Origin: Lichenostomus cassidix
Lineage: Eukaryota > Chordata > Aves > Passeriformes > Meliphagidae
Length of the DNA stretch: 64,000 nt
Direction of reading: 5' to 3'
NCBI GenBank assembly: GCA_008360975.2
Contig: CM039199.1
Location: forward strand, 2,744,530 to 2,808,529
Shown here: in pieces, positions 1-11,900 of the stretch
Layout: each line of letters begins with the position of its first letter
Numbering within the stretch: the stretch's first letter is position 1
Translations under genes and position numbers: made by a program
The notes under the pieces: generated by a model
What the model was told of the DNA's origin: nothing
The model's input: only the letters and a program-made list of their open reading frames with translations
Databases searched by the model: none

Positions 1-2737
1 CATTAAACCACAGGACAAACTTATCCAGATCTGTCTGTGCTCTGCAGTGTCAGCAAGAAGTTTCCTCTCCACTCCTTTGATTTCTCATCTCAGGCCCCCA
101 CAGAAAGGGGAACAGACTCTTTCCAAAGCACTCTGATTTTCCTAGCAGAGTGGGCTGGGCAACCTGAACCAGCCAGGGACAGGAGAGTTACAAATGCCAA
201 AGGAATGTGACAGAAGCCGATCAGTGAGATTCATTGCTGGTCAAGGAAAAGCACATGGGTGCAACCCTCAGGGCTGACAAATTCAGTCACTGCCTTCCTG
301 GGGGCACAGGTGACCTGGGTGATCACCTTGTCCCAGAAGGTGACACCATCTGTGGCACCAGCAACCGGGACATCAATGCCTGAGCAGGGAATCCACACAA
401 AAGGGAGCAATATAGATCATTCTGTCTGATCTTGTTTTCCCCATTTCTCTCCCAAGCAAACCGCTCATTAAATTTTAATTTCCAGCTACTTAAAATTCCA
501 AATTCCCCTAATCTGTCTGCAGCATGCAAAATGCATTACGCCAATGAAGGGGGTTTTATGCAGAGATATGGTGTGCACGCTCAGAGTTTGTAACCAAATC
601 AATTTTAATCTCGGGTATTTAAATCAGCAGGAATTTTTCAGTAGCTAGGAAATGGATCCACTCAGTTCCCTGGCAGTAGCAGGGCTCACTCCCTGTACCC
701 TGGGCTGCAAAGGCATTGGGCTTATTTCGCAAAGCCAGGGCTCTTAGGATGGGATAAAATAATTTCCTGAGATCATACTCCAGTGATCTGCTTCCAGCCA
801 AACCCCAGCTTTGGCTAAATCCAGGCTGCAATTTCTTGCAGCATGGATTCTTGGAGGTGGGGGATTGGGGGGAACAGCTGCAGGGGATGGGTATAATAGA
901 AACTGAGGGGAGGACTGAGCCTTTTTTTCTACCCCCTTGTTCCCCCAGGCTCTGGAGGCTGTCTGTTGGGAATAGCTGCCTTCTTTTGGTGGGGGAAGGG
1001 AGATTTTATACATAGCCACAGCCAATTCTGTTTAAAGAACTACTACCCTGATAGCCTGAACACAGGTCTGGCACAGAGGAGGCCCAGCTGCTCACTTCTT
1101 GAATCTATAATCAGTTCCCATTAATGCTGCCTCAGTTTCCCCCTTGCAGCATGAGAGTAACCATGGTTTTCTCCACAAATTGTATTTAGAAAGCACACAC
1201 TATTTTTAGGGCAAATAAGAAGCGAACGGGGAAGCAGATTAAATTTGTCCTGGATACCAGTTATGTCTTGAATTCTCTGGCTTAAAAGCTTTCCAGGGGA
1301 ATGAACAATGTCTCCTCCAGCAGCAGATTTGTAAAGACAGGTTTTCATAACCCAATTTTGTACATATGGACATGCAGGTACGTGTTTCTTCAGCTTCCTG
1401 AAATCTGAAATCCTTTGAAGAATCAAACAAGCTGGCGACATATTCTCCCCAGTTTTGTGAGAGTCAGGTTGTGCTGGTTTCCTTCAAAAGCTGCTGGGTT
1501 TGGGTTTTGAGTGAACGGGAGTGACCCCTTGTGCTAAAGATAGGTGTCCACCACACATACTGTCTTGAGAGGAGAGAAATCAAGAATGTTAGGAAACCAG
1601 ATATTATCCCGAGGGAGAACTGACCAAATCCCAGATGGTCTTCATTGCTGCAACCTCTCAAAGCCCAGTGCCTGCCAGCACCCACACCAAGGAGTAAAGA
1701 AAGCAGCGAGAGCTCTGGTTTGGCTAGGCTATGAAATGACATTATCCTGCCACGCTCCCTGCTGGCATGTGCTGAGATGGCCAGTGCTCGAAACAGCCCT
1801 GGGTGTCATGCTGGCAGAGCTGCAGGAGCATTTCAGGCTGGGTTTTATCTTCACGAGGAATAATGTATTTGCATAAAGGATGTAAAGTGAGTTTTGAGGC
1901 TTTGGAGACCCAGGAATCAACCATGTGTGTGCCACACTACCTGGGTTTCCCCTGCCTCTCTTCTTTTGGCGTTTGCATGTTAAATGTGACCTGTCTGTCC
2001 CACCTTTTGGAGCTTGCCAGTGCCACGGTGCCATGTTTGGTTTCTGATATAAACAAATTCACAAGCCGGCATTTTTAGGAATATAATATTGAACATTTAT
2101 TAGGAGAACAAAGACTTACAGTCGGGCAGGAGTAGCTGGTTTGCCTTATTCTCAGTCCCACATCCTATTCAATTTAATGTGCGCTGAAGTATTTTCTGTA
2201 ACTGTTACATATTCATTAAGTCCAAAAAAAACTATTTACACTTCAATCATCCCTCCTTCTTTGCTCTATTCCCCTGTCCACCAGGCCGGGTGACATCTTG
2301 GTCTTCTGGTTTGTCTCCAGGCTGAGGGTTGAAGTCTTCTATCCCCTAATTCAAGTTGTAGCTGACACCCTTCTCAGGGAGGTGTGACTGTTAATAACAA
2401 ATTTCCTGGTATGCATGAGGTCTGTTTCTTTTTCTTCCTTCAGGGCGTCTTGATCTCTGGCTTTGTGGCTTATCAGTTTAAAAGACATCTATTACCATGT
2501 ATTTCTTACCACATTTCTAGCATACTCCAACTATTACATAGTTTATCATTCACTCTAACTTTGTTTCCACTTAACTCTATTTTATCCAAGTGCTACTTTA
2601 CACAGTACCTTATCACTTACAAATGCTAAATTCATATATGCATTTGTATGAATTTATATGAAATATAGATGAATTTATATGAATTTATATGAAAACCAAC
2701 GTTCACTATTCACTCATTTTATCACCATTTCCAACAG
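1..2737. other. Upstream sequence or intron, no recognised exon
   Basis: No frame resembles the N-terminal coiled coil of TSPOAP1. The last ~650 bases are AT-rich (tracts such as GAATTTATATGAA repeated around 2640-2695) and may be an old, unrecognised transposon. The region upstream holds no CR1 tail that I can see. Confidence 0.6.
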
Positions 2738-2992
2738 GATGACCCTCGCTGCCTGAATGTCATCGAGTTCGACCGCCTGCTGCGGGAATCCCAGCGCGAG
2801 GTGCTGCGGCTCCAGAGGCAGATCGCGCTCAAGAATTTCAAGGAGTGTCTGCGTTCCTCCAAACTGAGCTCAGGCAGTGCCGTGCCCAGCGCTGCCACAC
2901 GTCTGGGAGCAACAAATTCCTGCCTCAGAGGTGCACCTCGACTGAAGGAGGCCTTGGGAGACCCAGCGCTGGGAGGAAGAGCTCACAGGGAG
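2738..2992 (+). CDS. TSPOAP1: TSPOAP1 coding exon: coiled coil, first visible exon
   Basis: 85 codons, phase 0 at both ends, acceptor TTCCAACAG and donor GTGAGA. It opens [19 protein letters not shown] and continues with the [12 protein letters not shown] coiled-coil signature of RIM-binding protein 1; the second half is a low-complexity Ser/Ala linker. Not a start exon: an acceptor precedes it and no ATG is in place, so earlier exons exist outside the window. Confidence 0.9.
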
Positions 2993-5900
2993 GTGAGACA
3001 AGTGGGCCAGCGATCGGAAAGGTTGGCTATTTAATTATTCAACTAATCGCTGTTCCTAGGGAGCTTCACTTGGAGAAGGTGAGGGCTGTGGTTCACATCC
3101 ACTGCTGGTTTCCAAAGGGTGCAATTCCAGCACCTGGTCTCACAGGGTGAGGAGGGACAGGGATGCTGCTGGCAGCTCATGCCAGGAGCTCAGTGCTGCG
3201 CATTTGCCCTGGAATGGGGCTCCTGTGCTGTGTTTTTCAGCCTAAGAAACCAGGTAATGTTTCTTTTTCATAGAATCGTGGAACGGTTTGGATTGGAGGG
3301 ACCTTAAAGTGCATCTTATTGCACTCCCTGCCCATGGCAGGGACACCTTCCACAATTCCAGGTTGTTCCAAGTCCTGTCCAACCTGGCCTTGGACACTGC
3401 CAGGAATGAGGCAGCCACGGCTTCTCTGGGCACCCTGTGTCCCACCCTCACAGGGAGGAATTCCTTCCCAATATCCCATCTCTCCCTGCCCTCTGGCAGT
3501 GGGAAGCCATTCCCCTTGTCCTGTCCCTCCATCCCTTGTCCCCAGTCCCTCTCCAGCTCTCCTGGAGCCCCTTTAGGCACTGGCAGGAGCTCTGAGCTCT
3601 CTCTGGAGCTTCTCCTCTCCATGTAAACACCCCCAGCTCTCCCAGCGTGGCTCGACCCCTCAGAGCATCTCCATGGCCTCCTCTGCACTCGCTCCATCAT
3701 CAGGCCGCCCAGCTGGCGGCAGCTCCAGGGGTTCTGGCCAGAGCAGAGGGGCACATTCCCCTCCCAGCCCGGTGCTGCAGCTCCCGGTGCCGCCGCAGCC
3801 CCGCGGCCCCTCCGGCCGCAGTGGTTCAGCCCGGCAGATCCGGGGCCGCCTCAGGGCGCCGCCCCCGCCATGGCCGCGCAGCCGCCAGGTAAGGCCGGGC
3901 CGGAGCGCCGCGCTGGGCCGGGGCTGGGCCGGGGGTGCCGGGGGGTCTGCCGGGGCCGTGCCGCTAGCAGGTAGGGCCGGGCTGGGCCGGGCGGCCCCGA
4001 GGCTCTCCGGGGAGCGGCTCCGCCGAGCGCGGTCAGGCCGGGATGGGGCCTTGGTATGGCGGGCCGAGCGTGCCGCTGTGCCCCGCTGAGCCCCTCTGTG
4101 CCCCTCTGAGCTCCTCAGCCCCCCGGCCGGTGGGACAGGAGGCTCCGGGTCGGCTGGCTCTGGGGGATTTGGCTCCTGGGGGTTTTCCCGGTCTCTTCCC
4201 GAGTTTTCAGCGCGGTAGAATCCCACATCCCTGCGCATCTTCCCCACCCTCCACCAGCTGCTCTCGTTTTTTGCCCCTCGGCTCATACAGCACGTGTATT
4301 GAATATTCATTCCTTGTCCGTCCATTCTAAGTCACTCCTGGATTTATAACCCCTTCTCCTTCAGTCGTTTTTTTGTTTCTTTCCAGCCTCTTCCATTATT
4401 CAGTGTTCATAATCTTTGTCTCCCTCCTTTGTGTGTTTTCTCTGTCAGTTTTGTGTTGGAGAAGCAGCATCCCGGACGCTGTGGCATTGATTTATATGAT
4501 GGCATAATGAAGTCTTCTCTCCCTTTCCCAAAAGATCTCTTTACCTTTTTGTCTGAGCACTGAGTTCTGTTAAACCATCATTTGTCTCTGTAATCTCTCA
4601 GTGTCACGAGGCCCTCGTCACTGTTTGTTTGTGCTGCATCAGTACTTGCAGAGCACAGTTCCTGCTCACTCTTTTTCAACCCTTTCATTTTTACTGAATA
4701 TTTAGCTGGGAGAAAACCCTCCCCTCGCCCTGTGGTGGCTCAGTGGCTGCAGACACCTGTTAAAGCACTGCAGCTGAATGTCTTCTGAGTGCCCAAGCAG
4801 GTTTCTGCTGTATCTGCCTCACCCACTTACTTGCTGACATCTTAGAAAAACTCTTTATAGATCCATTAATGTTTCCTTACTCCCCTCCCCCCCCCCTTAT
4901 AAGTTGGTTTGGGTTTTGTTAAGTATTTGCCTTTGTTGTGATTTCCATCAGTTTGTCCAGAACTGGTGTCAAATTTATTGGTCTGTCTTTCTACAGATGT
5001 CTACTGGAATATGCTTAAAACTCTGGAATATTCTCATAGCATGGCATTTGCCACTTTTCAGTTATTTTGTGTTAAGGCAGTGTTGGAGAAGTGACTTTCT
5101 GCACGAATTGATTCAGTTCCTCCTGAAGTGAGGGATTCAGTTCATGCCAAAGGGGGTTTTGAACCCTGGGGTGAAGGTTATGTAATCTTGGTGGTTTGTT
5201 ACTGTTCATTGTGTTGGCTTCCACAGTTCTTAGAGACAGTTCAGTTTGAGAGAGGTCCTCAGCTCTGTTCTTCGTAGCTTTAGATTTCTGCTCCAGTGGT
5301 GCCCAAATTTCTCTGTGATGAAGAGGGATGCTCAGATGGTTTTTTTTTCCCTCTGCTGTGCCATTACCTTCCTTGTATGACCTTCCATACCTTGATTTTC
5401 ACCTGATCCTGCAGGTTTTGTCAGACAAGATGGCTTTTCTCATGGATGTGCTTTGTTTCTCTGACTCAGGAGAGTCTGTCCTCACTGCCACAAGATTTTC
5501 TGGCTGATAAATAAGTCAGCAAGGCTAAGTCTGACAGCTCTGGTAAAGGAGGAGGCTGTTACCAGTCCCTTGGCTGCACCCTGTACCACAGAGCACCCTG
5601 GGCTGGAGCCCCAGGAGCAGCTGACAGAGCTGGGAAAGGAGCTCAGCCTGGAGCAAAGGAGGCTCAGGGGAACCTTGTGGCTCTGCACAGCTGCTGACAG
5701 GAGGGGACAGCCAGGGGGTCAGGCTGAGCCAGGGAACAGGGACAGGAGGAGAGGGAACAGCCTCAGGCTGGGCCAGGGGAGGCTCAGGTTGGACAGCAGC
5801 AGGAGTTTCTCTATGGAAAGGGTTGTTTGGCCCTGGAAGGAGCTGCTCTGGTAGGTGGTGGAGTCCCCATCCCTGGAGGTCTCTAAGGATGTGGCACTCA

Positions 5901-8900
5901 GTGCTCTGGGCTGGTGACAAGGTAGGGATTGGGCACAGCTTGGACTCCATGGTGTTGGAGGTCTTTTCCAAACCCAGTGGTTCTGGAATTCTCTGAAATA
6001 CCGATCTGAAACTTTGTATGAGCAAGTTGATTGAAAAAAAAAGTCTCAGAAGCATTTCCACGTTGATATTCCTCAGTTAAATACAGATTTTACAGCATTC
6101 CTGAAAGCTTCTAAGGGCTGGGACTCGTGAGGTGCTATGGGTTGGGTGGAGGATCCCAAGGTTTCCATGTGATGATTGGTGCTCACACTGTCAGATTCTG
6201 CAGTGAACCTTATTCCTTGGATTGTAGGGAAGGAGGTTGACGTGGGAGGTGATTTCAGAATTGTCTTTGTAGCAAAATACGAAAAGTCCTTGGTAGCCTG
6301 GACTTGAGTGTGAGCTCTTGGAGCTCTCAGGCTTTCAGCAGAAGAGCCATGAATATAGATGTAGATAAAAACTATGTCTTTCAAGCCAAAAACAGGTTAG
6401 AAATCACATCCTGGGTATAGTGCTTAACCACTGCCTTAATGACTGGCTCTAAAGGTAGCTCAGACCTCATCCCATGGATGCCTCAGCACTGAAGGTGTTC
6501 AGAGTGAAGTGAGGAATTCCATGTCTGAGGAGAGGTCAGCTGAAGGCTAAAGCTGACATGCCTTCATAAAGTCTTGCTGCTTTCTCGCTGTATGGGTTGG
6601 CTTTGATGATCTTCAACAGATTTCAGGGACAGATCTTTATCAAAAATAACTTTACAATGAATATTTAAAACCTTATCAAGGCCCTTTTTCTTCTGTGTGT
6701 CTGAGTCCTTGCCCTGCAGTCAAGGATTACTCTTGGCAGACAATGTCAAGTATCAGTTGAGTGCCAGAATTCAGAGGATTAAGGTGTGTTTGTGATCCAA
6801 ATGAAAGGTCATTTGGTTAGAAAACTGGGTACAAATGTGTATAAAAAGTGCCTCCTTTCATCTGGTTTGGTGGTGGCACATAAGCCACGGCACTGCTGCC
6901 ATTTCAGCCCTTCCCAGCTACCAGCAGAGATGGGATGCTTATTTCATGGTAGTGTTTGTCTGCTTTTCCCTGCCTTTAGATTCTGACGTCTTCCCTGGTT
7001 TCTGCCCTTTGTGGGCTGTGTTCTCCCTTTGGACCATCCTCTCTGTGTCACTCTGGGGAGGGCCATGAAAGGTGGTGTTATGCTGCCTCTCTTTGAATCA
7101 TTAGGTGAGGCACAGATGGGAGCTTGGATCTGAGAGCTTCCAGGAGCCCACTGTTCCTTTGGGGTGCTTCAGTGAAGCTGGGCTGGTTGGTGCTGGGCTC
7201 CAGGAGATCCCTGGCATGGTGTCCAGCTTTCTCCATGTCCAGTGGTGCAGCTCAGAGATCAGGAGTTCCCTGATTGCTCTCCTGTTCACCCCATTGCTCT
7301 CCTGGGTGGTACAGCCAGGAAGGTCTCTTCTCCCTCGGTGTGCTCTCTAGTCCTGAATGTCCCTGAGGTCTCTGTCATCTCTTCTGCTTTCAGGTGGAAC
7401 CAGGTGTGCAACCACTGGGACCTGCCTCTGAAGGACATGAAAATTTCCCTCCCAAAAATGCAATAACAAGCCAGGAGAGCAGCAAACACGTACAGCAGCT
7501 GGTGAGTTGTGAACCTGGTTCAGGGGAAGGAGTGCACTATTTCTCTTGGGGGTTTCACACATGCAATCCAGGTAGAGATTTTGGGGACTGAAGTCTTTTT
7601 AGGTGCAGCTGCCCTGCAAAAGTGGGAAGCTTGGGAAATTGGTGGGAAAACACAGACTATGTGCATGGAGAGTATTGCAGCTCCAGAGTGGGCTGGCAGG
7701 GGAATATTCAAATGAGAGGGAAACATGGCAGTAGGTTCCATGCTGTGTTTTGGTTTAGACTTATTTGCACTGGGCACAGATGTGAATTATTCCAGCAAGT
7801 TAGAAGAGTTCACAGGGAGGTTTATCAGCTCTTCTCTGAGGAGCAGGGAGTAGCTGCAGATAAAGAGGATGTCTGTGCTCTGTTAGGTGGAATTAGAATA
7901 GGAGCTAAAATAGCACAGCTGGTGTTTAAAGGTGAAAATTTTATACAGCTCTGTTGTTTTGTCCCCCATACCTTGTCCTCTGTTCTGTTCTGGATAAACT
8001 GGAACAGTCTGTGCAAGTGGGAACAGACCTGTCTCCAGACTAAAGGCTTGTGGAAGAGGGGAATAGTTTCATTTTTTGGTTTTACTACCTTTCAGAAGAA
8101 TCTCCCCTGGTTTCTACATTGTTTAAGTTTGTCACAGAAATTTTAATAAAAAAATAAATAATACAGCACAAGGTCTGACAGGCTGGGCTTGAGTTTCACA
8201 TGCATTGTAAGAGTGTGGACTTGCTGATCTACTTCTGCTTGTTTTGTGCAGGAAGTTGAACTCAAGAAAAAGCGCAAAAAATGTGAAAACCTTGAGCATG
8301 AAGTGAGGAAAAAGCATAAAAGATGCAAAGAACTAGTAAGTATTCTTGTTGCCTACTGTTATGAGCATAGTGGGAGAGGAGGAGCTAAGTTGCTGTGTGC
8401 CTCTCTTGGATTCTCTTCAGTTTGTCTTAATGAGGAATCACCAGTGTTTCTGTTTATTTGAACAGTGTCACAAATTTTGGTCTCCAGCCCTTGAGGCTCG
8501 GATTGTTTATTTAGTTTTTCAGCTACCAGTTGTTCGTTTATATAAATCACTGGATGAAATTCCATGGCCTTTGCTAATTTGTGGAGCTACTTAACCATTT
8601 TCACAATCACCCCAGACAAGTAATGAGGTAGTAGTAACACCATCCCACTGTCATTTTTTTTGTACTTCTTACTTGCTGGCAGAAATCCTGTTTAATTCCA
8701 GGGAGGTTTTGCAGGTCCTAGCAGAGCATGTGGATTTCTCCCTTCTGTTTCTGCTTAGCTTTGCTTAAGAGATCACAGACTGATTTGGGTTGGAAGGGAC
8801 CTTAGAGGTCATCTAGGTCCAACACCATCGTCTGTCTCAGGGCTGGGCTCTGTTGGAGCAGTGCTGCTCACTGGTCAAGCAGCATCCCACCAGCATCCCA

Positions 8901-11900
8901 CACTGCCAGGGTTTCCTCAGCAGTGGGGCTGCTCTGCAGGATAATTTGGGGGAGTTAGATGGAAGGCCTTGGTGTGGTAATTCCCCCTCTTTCTGGACAG
9001 GAGATCCAGCTGCAGGAGGTGCAGAGTGAAAATGCACGACTGGCCGAAGAGAACCTGCAGCTGAATGAGAAGGCTGGGTGGGCAGGACAGGTAAAAACAG
9101 TGTCTTTGGCAGGTGGAGCATTAGCTTCTGCAAAACTCTGCTGAGAAGAACATTCTGTTCTCAAGCTGTCACCTCAGTTATGGTCATGTGCTGATCTGGG
9201 CTTCTGTTGCCAGCTTCTTCTCTGGACAAATGTAATGCACAAGAGTTAGAAAGACATTTGTCAGTCCCATGTAACAATTTGCCACCATGCATAAGGCTTC
9301 CCACATATTTAATCACTGTTGGAAGTGGAAATATTTGTCTTTTCTTGCACTACTGGTAGTCATCAAGCCATAGTGTACCCTGGAACCAAAAATTCCTTGT
9401 GGTAAATGGAGAAGGCAAGGATAATTTCAGCAGGCTGCTGAATTTTCTGTCCTGTTCTCTGTTTAATCCCACCGTGTAGGATTAAAAATGCTTACAGACC
9501 TTTGTGCTTATTTTTTTTATCTCTTCATCATGTAGCCTGTTCTATCCCAGTCCCTTCCTCCTTGCAAACAGGGAGGGGAGATGTGTTTGGGGGGAGAAGC
9601 AGTGTGCAAATGAAGTGTTACACATTGAGGCCTGATACAAATGCTCATTTATTTGTTTTAAATGAAAACCAGAGGGGAAGGAGGCTCCTGATTTTGGCAT
9701 CATTGCCAGCAGAAAGCACAGAAACAAATTAGTCTCTGTTATTTATAAAAGGAATACCTGGGGCTGCTTTGTGCTCGCTGAAAATCCTTTCTCTTCAGGT
9801 TGAATCTGAGAATGCTGACCTGAAACTGCAGGTTGTTTTGGTGACAAAGGAACGGGATTCAGTAATTCAGACGAATCAAGGACTCCAAACCAAGCTGGAG
9901 AATCTAGAGCAGGTGCTGAAGGTCAGTAGGATCCACATGGCTGGAAGGACTGTCCTATTCCTGCCTTTGGATGGCACTTGTTGTCTCTTTGCCCTTTTTG
10001 ATCATTCCTTTGGCTCTGTGCTTCCACTGGGAATTCTGCTTCTGCAGGATCGTGGAACAGGGCTTTCCAAAGTGGGGAGAGGTGCTTTGGAAAGGCTGCT
10101 TCAGGGATTTGGGTGGGAGATAAAGTGACTGTCACTGATTTAAGGGTTTTCTTTGACTGTGCTGCTCTGCCTTGTGATGGGAATTTCTTACTTTCTCCTC
10201 TGTGCAATGATGATGTGAGATACAGGCCATGGTTTGGCTTCATGGCAGTTGGTAGAACACAGGACAGGGTTTCAGTAGTGTTGATGCCTTAAAGCTGGTG
10301 AAAATGAGAGGCAGACACAGCAGTATAGGGAAAAGGGAATTCCCTTGGTTTAATAGGATCCTTTGGTGCACAACTCATCAAAGGTGGAAGCACACCAAGC
10401 AGCACCCTGTGTACAATGTGTGTACAATTTATGGACCTCACAGATTAGCATATCTACCTAAAATCCCCCAGTGAGAAACTTAACAAATGAAGCAATTGTC
10501 CTCCTATTCTAATGATCCCCCAAGTGAGACTACAGCCTAGTTTATAAAAACATGTTCCAGAGAGGAGGCTCTGTCCAAGGTTGGAACCTCTAGTTCTGAG
10601 ATAGTTATGAATGTTTCATCTTCCCCCCCAGAGAAGCCCAAACTAAGCTAAATATCAGAGTACAGGAATTATAAACATGTAGGGCTAAGGTACAAGGAGT
10701 GTTTGTGAAGGGTGCAAGGAAAGGGAAAGGGTATAAAAAGGAAAGACAGCCATCAGGCATCAGTGTCACCCCTCAGCTGTGTGTGCCTTGTCCTGCAGCA
10801 CATGAGAAATGTGGCTGAGCGGAGGCAGCAGCTGGAAGTGGAGCACAAGGAAGCACTGCTAGTCCTGCAGGAGAAGCAGGAGGAGGTGCGGCGCTTGCAG
10901 CAGGTATGTGGTGTGACAGGGGACAGGTTCCTCTCTGAATGCATTCCTCCACCTTGTTTCCTTGGAGGTGTGCATGGAGCAGGTAGAAATGCTCCCTATA
11001 TCCAATCTAAACCTTCCCTTGCAAGCTTGAGGCCATTTCCCCTTGTTCCCTGGAAGCAGAGCCCAACCCCCACCTGGCTGGACCCTTCTGTCAGGGAATT
11101 GTAGAGAGCCAGAAGGTCCCCCTGAGCATCCTTTTCTCCAGGATCAGCTCCCTGAGCTGCTCCTCACCCGACCTGTGCTCCAATCTACAATGGACTGCTA
11201 AGGTGGGATGACAATGAAAATGAGCTCCTGTTGGCTGCTTTCTGATTTACCCCCTTCCTTATTTTTCCTTAGGCACAGGCAGAGGCAAGAAGGGAACATG
11301 AGGGAGCAGTACAACTTCTAGAGGTAAGAGAGAAGGAAATGAGGGATTAGTGGCTGCAGATTTGGTACCTTTTGTTTATAATATCAGTTTGGATGCCCTG
11401 GGTTTTGGTTGTTCTTTAGCAAAATGCTGTAATGTCTTGATCAGCTGCAACATGTTGCTGTAGTGAAAGTAATATTTGGGTCAAAGATTGGGGAATTAAA
11501 TCCTGACCTGCTCAGTCCTCAGATAGGTTACTTCATTCAGATTGTGCCCAAAAGCTCTTTTAGGGATGCATTAAGTAATCAAACTCAGATCTGCCTGCTC
11601 CATTTTCCAGCATGGTGTGAAAGGAGAATACTTGTGTCCACGGGATTTAAAATTTCTCTTGTGTATGTGTTCTCTCTTCGTTTTGGTAGGGAAAAATAGG
11701 AAAAATGTGGCCTTTGCTATGAGCAGAAGGAGTGGTGAAACTTGAGGCTTCCCTTGTCCCATTTGCTCTGACATGCTCAGGGAATGTGCTTAGCCTGGTG
11801 GCTGACAGTGTAACAGTGCAGCCCAGCAGATGTGCTCAGCACTGCTTTGGGGTTGATGTGCATCAGCTCAGTGTCTGCCAGGGTGACTTTGGAGAAAACC

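Noticed and set aside
1165..1210. TTTAGAAAGCACACACTAT, resembling the miR-142-5p core
   Set aside because: miR-142 lies upstream of TSPOAP1 in mammals, so I looked for it. The match covers only about ten bases and no complementary GTGTTTCCTACTTTA arm follows, so no hairpin. The true miR-142 must be left of the window, if present.
2060..2737. Possible unknown LTR or other transposon before the first exon
   Set aside because: AT-rich and compositionally distinct, but I found no terminal repeats, target duplication or second copy in the window.
3660..4325. 221-codon minus-strand frame across the CpG island
   Set aside because: GC-rich DNA lacks stop codons; composition is Pro/Ala/Arg-rich and half of it is CR1. 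No family features.
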